Shown in pieces: positions 47,382 through 56,516 of a DNA stretch of 64,000 bases. A program made the position numbers and the translations under genes. The notes under the pieces are model-generated. The model did no database searches. It was not told the DNA's origin and saw nothing but the letters and a program-made list of their open reading frames with translations. This DNA comes from Variovorax sp. OV329 (GTDB taxonomy: Bacteria; Pseudomonadota; Gammaproteobacteria; Burkholderiales; Burkholderiaceae_C): assembly GCF_900114785.1 (NCBI RefSeq), contig NZ_FOUG01000010.1:1-64000 (forward strand), read 5' to 3'. The first letter of the stretch is position 1. Each line of letters begins with the position of its first letter.

Positions 47382-48404
47382 ATGATCAAGAGCCTTGCGT
47401 CCCGCGTCCTTTCCTGTCGTACGAAAGTCTGCGCCGCAGCTTTGCTGGCGCTGGCCGCCACGGCGCCAGCCTTCGCATGGGAACCCACCAAGCCAGTTGA
47501 ATTCGTGGTACCCGCAGGCACCGGCGGCGGCGCCGACCAGATGGCCCGCCTGATCCAGGGCATCGTGGTCAAGCACAAGCTCATGAAGGAGCCGCTGATC
47601 GTCGTCAACAAGTCGGGCGGCGCCGGTGCCGAAGGCTTTCTCGCCATCAAGGAAGCCAAGGGCGATCCACACAAGATCGTCGTGACCCTGTCCAACCTGT
47701 TCACCACGCCCATGGCCACCGGCGTGCCCTTCAACTGGAAGGACATGACGCCCGTCGCGATGATGGCACTGGACCAGTTCGTCCTGTGGACCAACGCCGA
47801 CGAGCCCTACAAGTCGGCCAACGAATACATCGCGGCCACCAAGGCCGCGGGCCCGAGCAAGATGAAGATGGGCGGCACCGGCTCCAAGCAGGAAGACCAG
47901 ATCATCACCGTGGCACTGGAGAAAGCCACCGGCACCAAGTTCATCTACGTGCCCTTCAAGGGCGGCGGCGAGGTGGCGGTGCAACTGGTGGGCGGCCACA
48001 TCAACTCGACGGTGAACAACCCGATCGAGGCCGTGGCCCAGTGGCGCGCCGGCAAGCTTCGCGCGCAGTGCGTGTTCGACGACCAGCGCATGCCCTACAA
48101 GGCCAAGGTGACCGACACCCAGTCCTGGAACGACATCCCCACCTGCAAGGAGGCCGGCGTGCCCACGGCCTACACCATGCTGCGCGGCATCTTCATGGCG
48201 CCTGGCGTGAAGCCCGATGAGCTGGCCTTCTACGTGGACCTGCTCAACAAGGTCAAGGCCACGCCGGACTGGGCCGAGTACATGGAGAAGGGTGCCTTCA
48301 ACCAGACCTTCATGTCTGGCGACCCCTTCAAGAAGTGGCTGACCGATGCCGAGGCCACCCACAAGACGTTGATGACCGAAGCCGGCTTCATGGCGCCCAA
48401 GTAA
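47382..48404 (+). CDS. Tripartite tricarboxylate transporter receptor (TctC/Bug)
   Basis: The 340-residue periplasmic receptor has a signal peptide ending ATAPAFA before WEPTKPVEFVVPAGTGGGADQMAR. NKSGGAGAEGFLAIKEA and FIYVPFKGGGEVAVQLVGGHINSTV are TctC/Bug features. An AGGAGA SD precedes ATG 47382. It leads the rightward unit receptor-tctB-tctA. An FNR-like box lies 103 bp upstream of the ATG. Given the oxalate genes 3 kb downstream, oxalate or a related C2/C3 diacid is a reasonable ligand guess, untested. Confidence 0.92.
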   Translation: MIKSLASRVLSCRTKVCAAALLALAATAPAFAWEPTKPVEFVVPAGTGGGADQMARLIQGIVVKHKLMKEPLIVVNKSGGAGAEGFLAIKEAKGDPHKIVVTLSNLFTTPMATGVPFNWKDMTPVAMMALDQFVLWTNADEPYKSANEYIAATKAAGPSKMKMGGTGSKQEDQIITVALEKATGTKFIYVPFKGGGEVAVQLVGGHINSTVNNPIEAVAQWRAGKLRAQCVFDDQRMPYKAKVTDTQSWNDIPTCKEAGVPTAYTMLRGIFMAPGVKPDELAFYVDLLNKVKATPDWAEYMEKGAFNQTFMSGDPFKKWLTDAEATHKTLMTEAGFMAPK

Positions 48405-48532
48405 GCGCGCGCCTTCTTCGACAGCCACCGCCCCATCGCGCGTCCCTGCAAGGACCGAAGCCGCCCGGCCCGCCGGGTGGCGGGGGGCGGTGCTGCCTGA
48501 TTCTTTCTTGAGACCTACGATGGAGATGATCG

Positions 48533-49042
48533 ATGGAGCATGAGGAGACAGCCCGGACGGGCATTGCCACCTGGGTGGTGGAAGCGGTGGTGGCGGCAGT
48601 GCTGCTGGTGGTCGGGATCGTCGTGATCGTCGAGAGCCGCCGCCTCGGCGCGGGCTGGACCAGCGACGGCCCGGGCTCGGGCTACTTTCCCTTCTACATC
48701 GGGCTGATCATCACGATCTCCTCGCTTGGCATCCTCTACCAGTCCGTGCTGGGCAAGGAGCGCAACACCGAGGTGTTCGTGGACCGCGTGCAACTCGGGC
48801 GCGTGATGTCGGTGCTGCTGCCGGCCATCGTGTACGTGGGGGCCATCTCGCTGGTGGGCATCTACGTGGCCTCGGCCATCTACATCGCCCTGTTCATGAT
48901 CGTGCTGGGCAAGTACTCGTGGATCAAGAGCGTGCTTGCCGCGGTGCTGATCAACGTCGTCTTCTTCTGCATGTTCGAGGTGTGGTTCAAAGTGCCCCTG
49001 TACAAGGGTGCATTCGATCCGCTCGCCTTCCTCGGTTACTGA
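48533..49042 (+). CDS. Tripartite tricarboxylate transporter small membrane subunit (TctB)
   Basis: The 169-residue protein has four hydrophobic segments (about 15-33, 51-68, 90-108, 115-148) and a GPGSGYFPFYIGLI motif between the first and second, typical of TctB. It lies 128 bp after the receptor gene and 15 bp before tctA. That 128-bp gap holds a GC-rich segment (CCGCCGGGTGGCGG) which may be a hairpin between receptor and channel genes, often used to raise receptor expression. ATG 48533 gives MEHEETARTG. Confidence 0.85.
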   Translation: MEHEETARTGIATWVVEAVVAAVLLVVGIVVIVESRRLGAGWTSDGPGSGYFPFYIGLIITISSLGILYQSVLGKERNTEVFVDRVQLGRVMSVLLPAIVYVGAISLVGIYVASAIYIALFMIVLGKYSWIKSVLAAVLINVVFFCMFEVWFKVPLYKGAFDPLAFLGY

Positions 49043-49057
49043 TCGGAGCCACGGGAA

Positions 49058-50587
49058 ATGGAAGAACTCAATGCCCTGATGCAGGGCTTTTCGGTGGTCA
49101 TCAGCCCGATGAACATCCTGCTGATGTTCGTCGGCATCATCCTGGGCGTGCTCATCGGCGTGCTGCCGGGCCTGGGCGGCGCCAACGGCGTGGCCATCCT
49201 GCTGCCGCTGACCTTCACGATGTCGCCGACCTCGGCGATCATCATGCTGTCGTGCATCTACTGGGGCGCCCTCTTCGGCGGCGCCATCACCTCGGTGCTC
49301 TTCAACATCCCGGGCGAGCCCTGGTCGGTGGCCACCACCTTCGACGGCTATCCCATGGCACAGCAGGGACGCGCCGGCGAAGCACTCACCAGCGCCTTCA
49401 CCTCGTCCTTCATCGGCGCGCTGGTGGCGGTGATCATGATCACCTTCATGGCGCCGCTGGTGGCCAAGTTCGCGCTGAAGTTCGGCTCGCCCGAATTCTT
49501 TGCCGTGTACCTGCTCACCTTCTGCAGCTTCGTGGGCATGGGCAAGGGCTCGCCCTTCAAGATCCTGGCCTCGATGGCGCTGGGCTTCGCGCTTGCCGCC
49601 GTGGGCATGGACACCGTCACCGGCCAGCTGCGCCTGACCTTCGGCCAGACCGAGCTGATGCGCGGCTTCGACTTCCTGATCGCGGTGATCGGCCTGTTCG
49701 GCATCGGCGAGATCCTGCAGTCGATGGAAGAAGGCCTCGAGTTCCAGGGCAAGAGCGCGAAGATCGATCCGAAGGTGGTGCTCAAGACCTGGGCACAGCT
49801 GCCCAAGTACTGGGTCACCTCGGTGCGCAGCTCGCTGATCGGCATCTGGATGGGCATCACCCCCGGTGGCGCCACGCCGGCCTCGTTCATGAGCTACGGC
49901 CTGGCCAAGAAGATGTCCAGGAACGGCAACAAGTTCGGCCAGGGCGAGATGGAAGGCGTGATCGCGCCCGAGACCGCCGCCCACGCCGCCGGCACCAGCG
50001 CCCTGCTGCCCATGCTGGCCCTGGGCATCCCGGGCTCGCCGACCGCCGCCGTGCTGCTGGGTGGCCTGCTGATCTGGGGCCTGCAGCCCGGACCGCTGCT
50101 CTTCGTGGAGCAGAAGGACTTCGTCTGGGGCCTGATCGCCTCCATGTACCTGGGCAACATCGTGGGCCTGGTCGTGGTGCTGAGCACGGTGCCGCTGTTC
50201 GCGTCGATCCTGCGCATCCCCTTCTCGATCATCGCGCCGGTGATCATCGTGATCTGCGCCATCGGGGCCTACACGGTGCACAACGCGATGCTGGACATCT
50301 GGTTCATGCTGGGCTTCGGCGTGGTGGGCTACCTGTTCAAGAAGCTGGACTTCCCGCTCGCGCCGCTGGTGCTGGCACTGGTGCTGGGGGACAAGGCCGA
50401 GGACTCGTTCCGCCAGGCCATGCTGGTCTCGCAGGGCGACGTGATGATCATGTTCGCGAACCCCCTGGTGGGCAGCATCACGACGCTGGCGCTTCTGATG
50501 CTGTTCTGGCCGCTGCTGGGCAAGCTGGTGGCTTTCATCAAGACGCCCAAGAAGGATGAATTCCACAAGGAACGGCCGGTCGATTGA
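49058..50587 (+). CDS. Tripartite tricarboxylate transporter large membrane subunit (TctA)
   Basis: The 509-residue polytopic protein has the TctA signatures VLPGLGGANGVAILLPLTF near the N terminus and GITPGGATPASFMSYGLAKK in the middle, repeated as an internal duplication. It forms the channel with TctB and uses the receptor at 47382. It carries about 12 hydrophobic segments. A strong terminator follows at 50608. Ion coupling is probably sodium or proton as in family members. Confidence 0.94.
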   Translation: MEELNALMQGFSVVISPMNILLMFVGIILGVLIGVLPGLGGANGVAILLPLTFTMSPTSAIIMLSCIYWGALFGGAITSVLFNIPGEPWSVATTFDGYPMAQQGRAGEALTSAFTSSFIGALVAVIMITFMAPLVAKFALKFGSPEFFAVYLLTFCSFVGMGKGSPFKILASMALGFALAAVGMDTVTGQLRLTFGQTELMRGFDFLIAVIGLFGIGEILQSMEEGLEFQGKSAKIDPKVVLKTWAQLPKYWVTSVRSSLIGIWMGITPGGATPASFMSYGLAKKMSRNGNKFGQGEMEGVIAPETAAHAAGTSALLPMLALGIPGSPTAAVLLGGLLIWGLQPGPLLFVEQKDFVWGLIASMYLGNIVGLVVVLSTVPLFASILRIPFSIIAPVIIVICAIGAYTVHNAMLDIWFMLGFGVVGYLFKKLDFPLAPLVLALVLGDKAEDSFRQAMLVSQGDVMIMFANPLVGSITTLALLMLFWPLLGKLVAFIKTPKKDEFHKERPVD

Positions 50588-50607
50588 TTCATCGCAAGGC
50601 ATGAAAG

Positions 50608-50640
50608 GACAAAAGGCGCCCGCGGGCGCCTTGTCTTTTT
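50608..50640 (+). terminator. Rho-independent terminator after tctA
   Basis: GGCGCCC (50615-50621) and GGGCGCC (50624-50630), extended by GACAA / TTGTC, are followed by TTTTT. It lies 20 bp after the tctA stop and before the convergent Crp/Fnr gene. Confidence 0.88.
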
Positions 50641-50660
50641 CAGCTCCACGCCGCGGATGG

Positions 50661-51269
50661 CTAGATTTTTCCCTTGGCGCGAAGGCGGCTCAGGGTTTCC
50701 GCCGAGAGGTTGAGGTAGGAAGCCAGCTCCTTGCGCGGAATGCGGTCGATGAGCTCGGGGTGCTTGCGCATGAAGCGGTGCACGCGGCCCGGCGCGTCCA
50801 GCAGGTGCAGCGTGATGGTGTGGGCCATGATCTCGCTCATGCCCTTCATCACCGCGTACTCGAAGTGCTCCTTGGCCTCCGAATGCCGGTTGAGGAAGGC
50901 GATCCACTCCTTGAGCGGCAGCGTGGCCACGCGGGCCTTGGTCACGCAGACGATGCCGTAGGGCGTGGGCGTGCCCAGGCGCAGCGCGGCATAGCTGGTC
51001 TCCATCTCGTTCTCGTCGGCGAAGCGCAGGATCATCTCCTTGCCCTCCGCGTTGCTCACCACGCGCTTGAGGATGCCGTCGAGGATGAAGTACTGGGCCA
51101 TCTCGCGCACGCCCTGGTGCAGCAGGAAATCGCCCTTGTTGCCCTCCACCACCACCAGGTGGCTCTCGAGTTCGGTTCGCTCGCTGTCGCTCAGGTCCTT
51201 GAGCACCACGTTTTCCCGGAGCTGGAGACGAATGATGTTTTTCTCCGGGTGGTTTTCCAACAAGGTCAT
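50661..51269 (-). CDS. Crp/Fnr-family regulator, candidate regulator of the oxalate locus
   Basis: The 202-residue protein has a cyclic-nucleotide-binding-like sensor domain (about 18-120) and a short C-terminal winged helix ending RKELASYLNLSAETLSRLRAKGKI. In the recognition helix E191, S194 and R195 match FNR residues E209, S212 and R213 that read TTGA half-sites. It lacks the FNR N-terminal Cys cluster, so the signal is not an Fe-S oxygen switch. ATG 51269 is the best start although SD is weak; GTG 51305 is an alternative. It is divergent from oxc, with a TTGAC-N4-GTCAA box in the 140-bp gap. Confidence 0.85.
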   Translation of the reverse strand: MTLLENHPEKNIIRLQLRENVVLKDLSDSERTELESHLVVVEGNKGDFLLHQGVREMAQYFILDGILKRVVSNAEGKEMILRFADENEMETSYAALRLGTPTPYGIVCVTKARVATLPLKEWIAFLNRHSEAKEHFEYAVMKGMSEIMAHTITLHLLDAPGRVHRFMRKHPELIDRIPRKELASYLNLSAETLSRLRAKGKI

Positions 51270-51332
51270 GGGGTCGTTTTGTTCTCTCGGCGTAGGTCTC
51301 CGCACACCCTGCCGGCGTCGTTTTCGCGAAAG

Positions 51333-51346
51333 TTGACTTTGGTCAA
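51333..51346. promoter_or_regulatory. FNR/CRP-type box between the Crp/Fnr gene and oxc
   Basis: TTGAC TTTG GTCAA differs from the box before the transporter operon at one position. A CATAGT -10-like hexamer at 51370-51375 would put the box near -42 from the start of transcription, the class II activator position. Confidence 0.7.
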
Positions 51347-51409
51347 CGCGCCGACGGCATGCCGCGAATCATAGTCGGGCCGTTCAGGCAAAACGCACTA
51401 AGGAGAGAC

Positions 51410-53194
51410 ATGTCTTCAGTCACCACGGACAAGCAGGAAGCGGCGCTCGACCCGGCGATCGCTCGTGCCATCAAGAGCATCGCGGACGAAGCGCCGCAAC
51501 GCGAAACCACCGATGGCTTCCATCTGGTGATCGATGCGCTCAAGCTCAACGGCATCGACACGATCTTCGGTCTGCCGGGCATTCCAATCACCGACCTCAC
51601 CCGCATGGCGCAGGCCGAAGGCATGCGCGTGATCTCTTTCCGCCACGAGCAGCACGCGGGCAACGCCGCCGCCGCCGCCGGCTTCCTGACGCAGAAGCCC
51701 GGCATTTGCCTGACGGTGTCGGCACCCGGCTTCCTCAACGGCCTCACCGCGCTGGCCAACGCCACAACCAACTGCTTCCCGATGATCCTCATCAGCGGCT
51801 CCTCGGAGCGCGAGATCGTCGACCTGCAGCAGGGCGACTACGAGGAGATGGACCAGTTGGCCATCGCCAAGCCGCTGTGCAAGGCCGCCTTCCGCGTGCT
51901 GCATGCGCAGGACATCGGCGTGGGCATCGCACGCGCCATCCGCGCCGCGCTGTCCGGCCGTCCCGGCGGCGTGTACCTGGACCTGCCGGCCAAGCTGTTC
52001 AGCCAGGTCATGGACGCCGAGGCGGGCAAGCATTCGCTGATCAAGGTGGTCGACCCGGCCCCGGCACAGATCCCTTCGAATGAATCGGTCAAGCGTGCGC
52101 TGGACCTGCTCAAGGAGGCCAAGCGCCCCCTGATCCTGCTGGGCAAGGGCGCTGCCTACGCGCAGGCCGATGCCGACATCCGCGCACTGGTCGAGAAGAG
52201 CGGCATCCCCTACCTGCCCATGTCGATGGCCAAGGGCCTGCTGCCCGACACGCACGAGCAGTCGGGCGCCGCCGCCCGCTCCTACGTGCTGCAGGAAGCC
52301 GACGTGGTGCTGCTGGTCGGCGCCCGCCTGAACTGGCTGCTCTCGCACGGCAAGGGCAAGACCTGGGGCGCCGACAAGGGCCCGAAGAAGTTCATCCAGA
52401 TCGACATCGCACCCACCGAGATCGACAGCAACGTCGCCATCGAGGCGCCGGTGATCGGCGACATCGGCTCCTGCGTGTCCGCCCTCGTGGCGGGCATGGG
52501 CAGCAACTGGGCCAAGCCGCCGGCCGAATGGACCGGCGCCATCGCCGAGCGCAAGGAGAAGAACCTGGCGAAGATGGCGCAGCAGCTGGCCGCCCGTCCC
52601 TCGCCGATGAACTTCCACAGCGCGCTGTCGGTGATCCGCGACCAGGTCAAGGCACGCCCCGACGCCATCATCGTGAACGAAGGCGCCAACACGCTGGACT
52701 TCGCCCGCTCCATCGTCGACATGTACGAGCCGCGCAAGCGCCTGGACGTGGGCACCTGGGGGATCATGGGCATCGGCATGGGCTTCTCGGTGGCCGCCGC
52801 GGTGGTCACGGGCAAGCCGGTGATCGCCATCGAGGGCGATAGCGCCTTCGGCTTCTCCGGCATGGAAGTGGAGACCATCTGCCGCTACAACCTGCCGATC
52901 TGCGTGATCGTCTTCAACAACAACGGCGTGTACCGCGGCACCGACGTGAACCCGAGCGGCACGCCCGACGTGGCGCCCACCGTGTTCGTGAAGAACGCGC
53001 GCTACGACAAGCTGATGGAAGCATTCGGCGGCCACGGCGTGAACGCCACCACCGCCGATGAATTGCAGAAGGCGCTGGCCGAAGCCGTCGCATCCGGCCG
53101 CCCGACCCTGATCAACGCAGTCATCGACGAGACCGCCGGCACCGAAAGCGGCCGCATCACCAGTCTCAACCCGGCCACGGCCAAGAAGAAGTAA
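51410..53194 (+). CDS. oxc: Oxalyl-CoA decarboxylase
   Basis: Oxc is a ThDP enzyme that converts oxalyl-CoA to formyl-CoA and CO2. The 594-residue protein has the catalytic ThDP Glu in [16 protein letters not shown] (E80), the diphosphate/magnesium motif GDSAFGFSG followed by [11 protein letters not shown], and [16 protein letters not shown], which I recognise from oxalyl-CoA decarboxylases. It is about 25 residues longer than the Oxalobacter enzyme (568), mainly at the N terminus. AAGGAG precedes ATG 51410. Frc1 follows after 27 bp. Together they make the formyl-CoA/oxalate cycle. Confidence 0.96.
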   Translation: MSSVTTDKQEAALDPAIARAIKSIADEAPQRETTDGFHLVIDALKLNGIDTIFGLPGIPITDLTRMAQAEGMRVISFRHEQHAGNAAAAAGFLTQKPGICLTVSAPGFLNGLTALANATTNCFPMILISGSSEREIVDLQQGDYEEMDQLAIAKPLCKAAFRVLHAQDIGVGIARAIRAALSGRPGGVYLDLPAKLFSQVMDAEAGKHSLIKVVDPAPAQIPSNESVKRALDLLKEAKRPLILLGKGAAYAQADADIRALVEKSGIPYLPMSMAKGLLPDTHEQSGAAARSYVLQEADVVLLVGARLNWLLSHGKGKTWGADKGPKKFIQIDIAPTEIDSNVAIEAPVIGDIGSCVSALVAGMGSNWAKPPAEWTGAIAERKEKNLAKMAQQLAARPSPMNFHSALSVIRDQVKARPDAIIVNEGANTLDFARSIVDMYEPRKRLDVGTWGIMGIGMGFSVAAAVVTGKPVIAIEGDSAFGFSGMEVETICRYNLPICVIVFNNNGVYRGTDVNPSGTPDVAPTVFVKNARYDKLMEAFGGHGVNATTADELQKALAEAVASGRPTLINAVIDETAGTESGRITSLNPATAKKK

Positions 53195-53221
53195 CCCAGG
53201 CAACTCCAGGAGATATTGAAC

Positions 53222-54490
53222 ATGACCAAACCTCTCGAAGGCATCAAGATCATCGACTTCACGCACGTGCAGGCCGGTCCGGCATGCACCCAGATGCTGG
53301 CCTGGTTCGGGGCCGACGTGATCAAGGTGGAGCGCCCCGGCGCCGGCGACGTCACGCGCAGCCAGTTGCGCGACATCCCGAACGTGGACGCGCTGTACTT
53401 CACCATGCTCAACAGCAACAAGCGCTCGATCACGCTGGACACCAAGACGGCCGAAGGCAAGGCGGTGCTGGAAAAGCTGGTGAAGGAATCCGACGTGCTG
53501 GTGGAGAACTTCGGCCCCGGCGCGCTCGACCGCATGGGCTTCACCTGGGCCCGCATCCAGGAACTGAACCCCAGGCTGATCCACGCATCGGTCAAGGGCT
53601 TCAGCGAAGGCCACCACTACGAAGACCTGAAGGTGTACGAGAACGTGGCGCAGTGCGCCGGCGGGGCCGCATCGACCACCGGCTGGTGGAAGGGCGAGAA
53701 CTCGCAGCCCACCATCAGCGCCGCGGCGCTGGGCGACTCCAACACCGGCATGCACCTGGCCATCGGCATCCTGACGGCCATCATCGGCCGCGAGAAGACC
53801 GGCAAGGGCCAGAAGGTGGCCTGCTCGATGCAGGACGCCGTGCTCAACCTGTGCCGCGTGAAGATGCGCGACCAGCAGCGCCTGGAGAAGATCGGCTACC
53901 TGGAAGAGTACCCCCAGTACCCGCACGAGATGGAGGCCTTCGAGAGCAAGGTCACGCCGCGCGGCGGCAATGCCGGCGGCGGCGGCCAGCCGGGCTGGAT
54001 CCTGAAGTGCAAGGGCTGGGAGACCGACCCCAACGCGTACATCTACTTCACCGTGCAGGGTCACGCCTGGGAGCCGATCTGCGACGCGCTGGGCAAGCCC
54101 GAGTGGAAGACCGATCCGGACTACACCACCGCCAAGGCACGCCAGCCGCACATCGAGCAGATCTTTGCCACCATCGAGGACTTCATCAAGGACAAGACCA
54201 AGTTCGAGGCGGTCGACATCTTCCGCAAGTTCGACATTCCCTGCGCCCCGGTGCTGTCGATGAAGGAACTGCTGGTCGACGAATCGCTGCGCAAGAGCGG
54301 CTCCATCGTCGAAGTGCAGCACAAGGAACGCGGCAGCTACTGGACCATCGGCAGCCCGATCAAGTTCTCGGACCTCAAGCCCGAAGTCACCGCCTCGCCG
54401 CTCTTGGGCGAGCACACCGACGACGTGCTGGCCGAGCTGGGCTACAGCAAGGACCAGATCGCCAAGCTGCACGAATCCAAGGTGGTGTGA
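53222..54490 (+). CDS. frc: Formyl-CoA:oxalate CoA-transferase 1
   Basis: Frc transfers CoA from formyl-CoA to oxalate, giving oxalyl-CoA. The 422-residue protein is a class III CoA-transferase, close in sequence and length to Oxalobacter Frc: [24 protein letters not shown]..., catalytic Asp D172 in [13 protein letters not shown], and the glycine loop [11 protein letters not shown] that closes the active site. The position of Oxalobacter W48 is Gln (Q48) here, as in E. coli YfdW. ATG 53222 follows CCAGGAG. It is the second gene of the oxc operon. Confidence 0.96.
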   Translation: MTKPLEGIKIIDFTHVQAGPACTQMLAWFGADVIKVERPGAGDVTRSQLRDIPNVDALYFTMLNSNKRSITLDTKTAEGKAVLEKLVKESDVLVENFGPGALDRMGFTWARIQELNPRLIHASVKGFSEGHHYEDLKVYENVAQCAGGAASTTGWWKGENSQPTISAAALGDSNTGMHLAIGILTAIIGREKTGKGQKVACSMQDAVLNLCRVKMRDQQRLEKIGYLEEYPQYPHEMEAFESKVTPRGGNAGGGGQPGWILKCKGWETDPNAYIYFTVQGHAWEPICDALGKPEWKTDPDYTTAKARQPHIEQIFATIEDFIKDKTKFEAVDIFRKFDIPCAPVLSMKELLVDESLRKSGSIVEVQHKERGSYWTIGSPIKFSDLKPEVTASPLLGEHTDDVLAELGYSKDQIAKLHESKVV

Positions 54491-54513
54491 GCCTCCTCGT
54501 GCGCTTGTGAATA

Positions 54514-54541
54514 CGGGCCGCCCCTAGGTGCGGGCGGCCCG
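54514..54541 (+). promoter_or_regulatory. Strong hairpin between frc1 and the PAS gene
   Basis: CGGGCCGCCC (54514-54523) and GGGCGGCCCG (54532-54541) pair over 10 bp around CTAGGTGC, 24 bp after the frc1 stop. No T-run follows, so it is more likely an RNA stability element or attenuator than a full terminator. Confidence 0.5.
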
Positions 54542-54598
54542 CATTGGATTCATTCTTGAGAGAGAACTCGCGCCCGTTTGCGCGAGAGGGGTGTTGTC

Positions 54599-55030
54599 AT
54601 GCCTTCTTCCGTACCTGTCGATCTCAACCAGCTGGTGGAAGGCGCCGGCGATTCCATCATCGTCTGTGACGCCCAGGGCGACATCGTCCTGTGGAACCCG
54701 GCCTCCGAGCGCATCTTCGGCTTCACCCCCGCCGAGGCGCTGGGCAAGAACCTCGACCTGATCATTCCCGAGCGGCAGCGTCAGCGCCACTGGGACGGCT
54801 ACGCCAAGACCATGGAAACCGGCGTCACGCGCTATGGCACTTCCCTCTTGAAGGTGCCCGCGCTGCACAAGGACGGCCACTCGCTTTCAATTGCGTTCAG
54901 CGTCTCGCTGTTGTTGGCGGACGACGGAACGGTCAACGGCATCGTCGCCATCGTGCGCGACGAATCCGCACGCTTCCAGGAAGACCGGAAGCTGCGCGCC
55001 CGCCTGGCAGAACTCGAATCCAAAAACTGA
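54599..55030 (+). CDS. Stand-alone PAS-domain protein
   Basis: The 143-residue protein is essentially one PAS domain (about 10-122: GDSIIVCDAQGDIVLWNPASERIFGFTPAEALG, then PALHKDGHSLSIAFSVSLLLADDG) with a short coiled C terminus. There is no kinase, GGDEF or DNA-binding domain, so it must act on a separate partner. HWDGYAKTMETG contains H64, at the place of the heme-ligand His in some PAS sensors such as E. coli Dos. ATG 54599 follows GAGAGGGG. It lies between the two frc genes, 12 bp before frc2, so it is probably part of the oxalate operon. Confidence 0.85.
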   Translation: MPSSVPVDLNQLVEGAGDSIIVCDAQGDIVLWNPASERIFGFTPAEALGKNLDLIIPERQRQRHWDGYAKTMETGVTRYGTSLLKVPALHKDGHSLSIAFSVSLLLADDGTVNGIVAIVRDESARFQEDRKLRARLAELESKN

Positions 55031-55042
55031 AGGAGCTTTTCC

Positions 55043-56296
55043 ATGCTTGGCGCCAAGGCACTCGACGGGGTGCGAATCCTCGATTTCACGCACGTCCAAT
55101 CCGGACCGACCTGCACGCAGCTGCTGGCCTGGTTCGGGGCGGACGTGATCAAGGTGGAGCGCGCCGGTGAAGGCGATGCGACGCGCGGGCAACTGCGCGA
55201 CATCCCGGGCGTGGACAGCCTCTACTTCACCATGCTCAACCACAACAAGCGGTCGATCACGCTGGACACCAAGAAGCCCGAGGGGCGCAAGGTGCTGGAC
55301 CGCCTGATCAAGACCTGCGACGTGCTGGTGGAGAACTTCGCGCCCGGCGCGCTCGACCGCATGGGCATCACCTGGGAGCACATCCACGAGCTGAACCCGC
55401 GCATGATCGTCGCCTCGGTCAAGGGTTTCGGCCCCGGCAAGTACGAGGACTGCAAGGTCTACGAGAACGTGGCGCAGTGCGCCGGCGGCGCGGCCTCCAC
55501 CACCGGCATGGAAGACGGCCCGCCGATGGTGACCGGCGCGCAGATCGGCGACAGTGGCACCGGCCTGCACCTGGCGCTGGGCATCGTGGCGGCGCTCTAC
55601 CAGCGCACCATGACCAACCGCGGCCAGAAGGTGCTCGCACCCATGCAGGACGCGGTGCTCAACCTGTGCCGCGTGAAGTTGCGCGACCAGCAGCGCCTGG
55701 AACGCACCCACACCATGCACGAGTACCCGCAGTACCCGGACGGCAAGTTCGGCGACGCGGTGCCGCGCGCAGGCAACGCCTCGGGCGGCGGCCAGCCGGG
55801 CTCCATCCTCAAGTGCAAGGGCTGGGAGACCGACCCCAACGCCTACATCTACTTCATCACGCAGGCCGCCGTGTGGCCGGCCATCTGCCGCGTGATCGGC
55901 GAGGAAGGCTGGATCGACGACGAGGCCTACGCCACGCCGCAGGCCCGCCTGCTGCACCTGAAGCCCATCTTCAGGCGCATCGAGCAATGGACCATGACCA
56001 AGACCAAGTTCGAGGCCATGGACATCCTCAATGAGCTGGACATCCCCTGCGGCCCGATCCTGTCGATGAAGGAAATCGCCGAGGACGAGTCGCTGCGCGC
56101 CAGCGGCACGCTGGTGGAGGTTGACCATCCCACGCGCGGCAAGTACCTGACGGTGGGCAACCCCATCAAGCTGAGCGACAGCCCGACCGACGTCACCCGC
56201 TCTCCCCTGCTGGGCGAGCACACCGACGACGTGCTGGGCCAGCTGGGCTACAGCGCCGAGGAAGTGGCGCTGCTGCGCGAGCAGAAGGTCGTCTGA
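55043..56296 (+). CDS. Formyl-CoA:oxalate CoA-transferase 2 (class III CoA-transferase)
   Basis: The 417-residue protein is a paralogue of Frc1: [20 protein letters not shown], catalytic Asp D170 in [14 protein letters not shown], and the glycine loop NASGGGQPG. It also has Gln at the W48-equivalent position (Q50). The glycine loop is one Gly shorter than in Frc1 and the following segments differ, so a different acyl donor or acceptor, for example succinyl-CoA or another acid such as in the E. coli YfdE/YfdW pair, is possible. AAGGAG lies before ATG 55043. It is the last oxalate gene before a 220-bp AT-rich gap. Confidence 0.93.
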   Translation: MLGAKALDGVRILDFTHVQSGPTCTQLLAWFGADVIKVERAGEGDATRGQLRDIPGVDSLYFTMLNHNKRSITLDTKKPEGRKVLDRLIKTCDVLVENFAPGALDRMGITWEHIHELNPRMIVASVKGFGPGKYEDCKVYENVAQCAGGAASTTGMEDGPPMVTGAQIGDSGTGLHLALGIVAALYQRTMTNRGQKVLAPMQDAVLNLCRVKLRDQQRLERTHTMHEYPQYPDGKFGDAVPRAGNASGGGQPGSILKCKGWETDPNAYIYFITQAAVWPAICRVIGEEGWIDDEAYATPQARLLHLKPIFRRIEQWTMTKTKFEAMDILNELDIPCGPILSMKEIAEDESLRASGTLVEVDHPTRGKYLTVGNPIKLSDSPTDVTRSPLLGEHTDDVLGQLGYSAEEVALLREQKVV

Positions 56297-56359
56297 GGAC
56301 CGCCCCACACCTTTCCCTGCTGCACTGACCGGCCGCGTTCTTGCCGCCAGGGTCGGTGC

Positions 56360-56440
56360 ACTTCGAAATGTATAAGTAATCGTTGATGATTTGAATTAAA
56401 TACTTTGACTGTTATTTATCGATCAGAACTTTGAAGATTC
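56360..56440 (+). promoter_or_regulatory. AT-rich promoter region before the 109-residue gene
   Basis: This 80-bp stretch is much more AT-rich than its surroundings. It contains TTGAAT (56391) and TTGACT (56405) -35-like hexamers and an ATTTAT-type -10, but no single pair has convincing spacing. It marks the start of a new transcription unit after frc2. Confidence 0.45.
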
Positions 56441-56516
56441 ACTTGTGCCGACGCCTTTCGAAGGCTTCTTCCCTCCCCCATCCACCCCGGCACCACAGCA
56501 CAAGGAATCTCTGGTC

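Noticed and set aside
48515-50602. Antisense 695-codon frame over tctB-tctA
   Set aside because: Asp/His/Gln/Arg-rich low-complexity product opposite clear transmembrane proteins.
51416-54472. Long antisense frame across oxc and frc1
   Set aside because: It spans two firmly identified genes and lacks any domain or SD.
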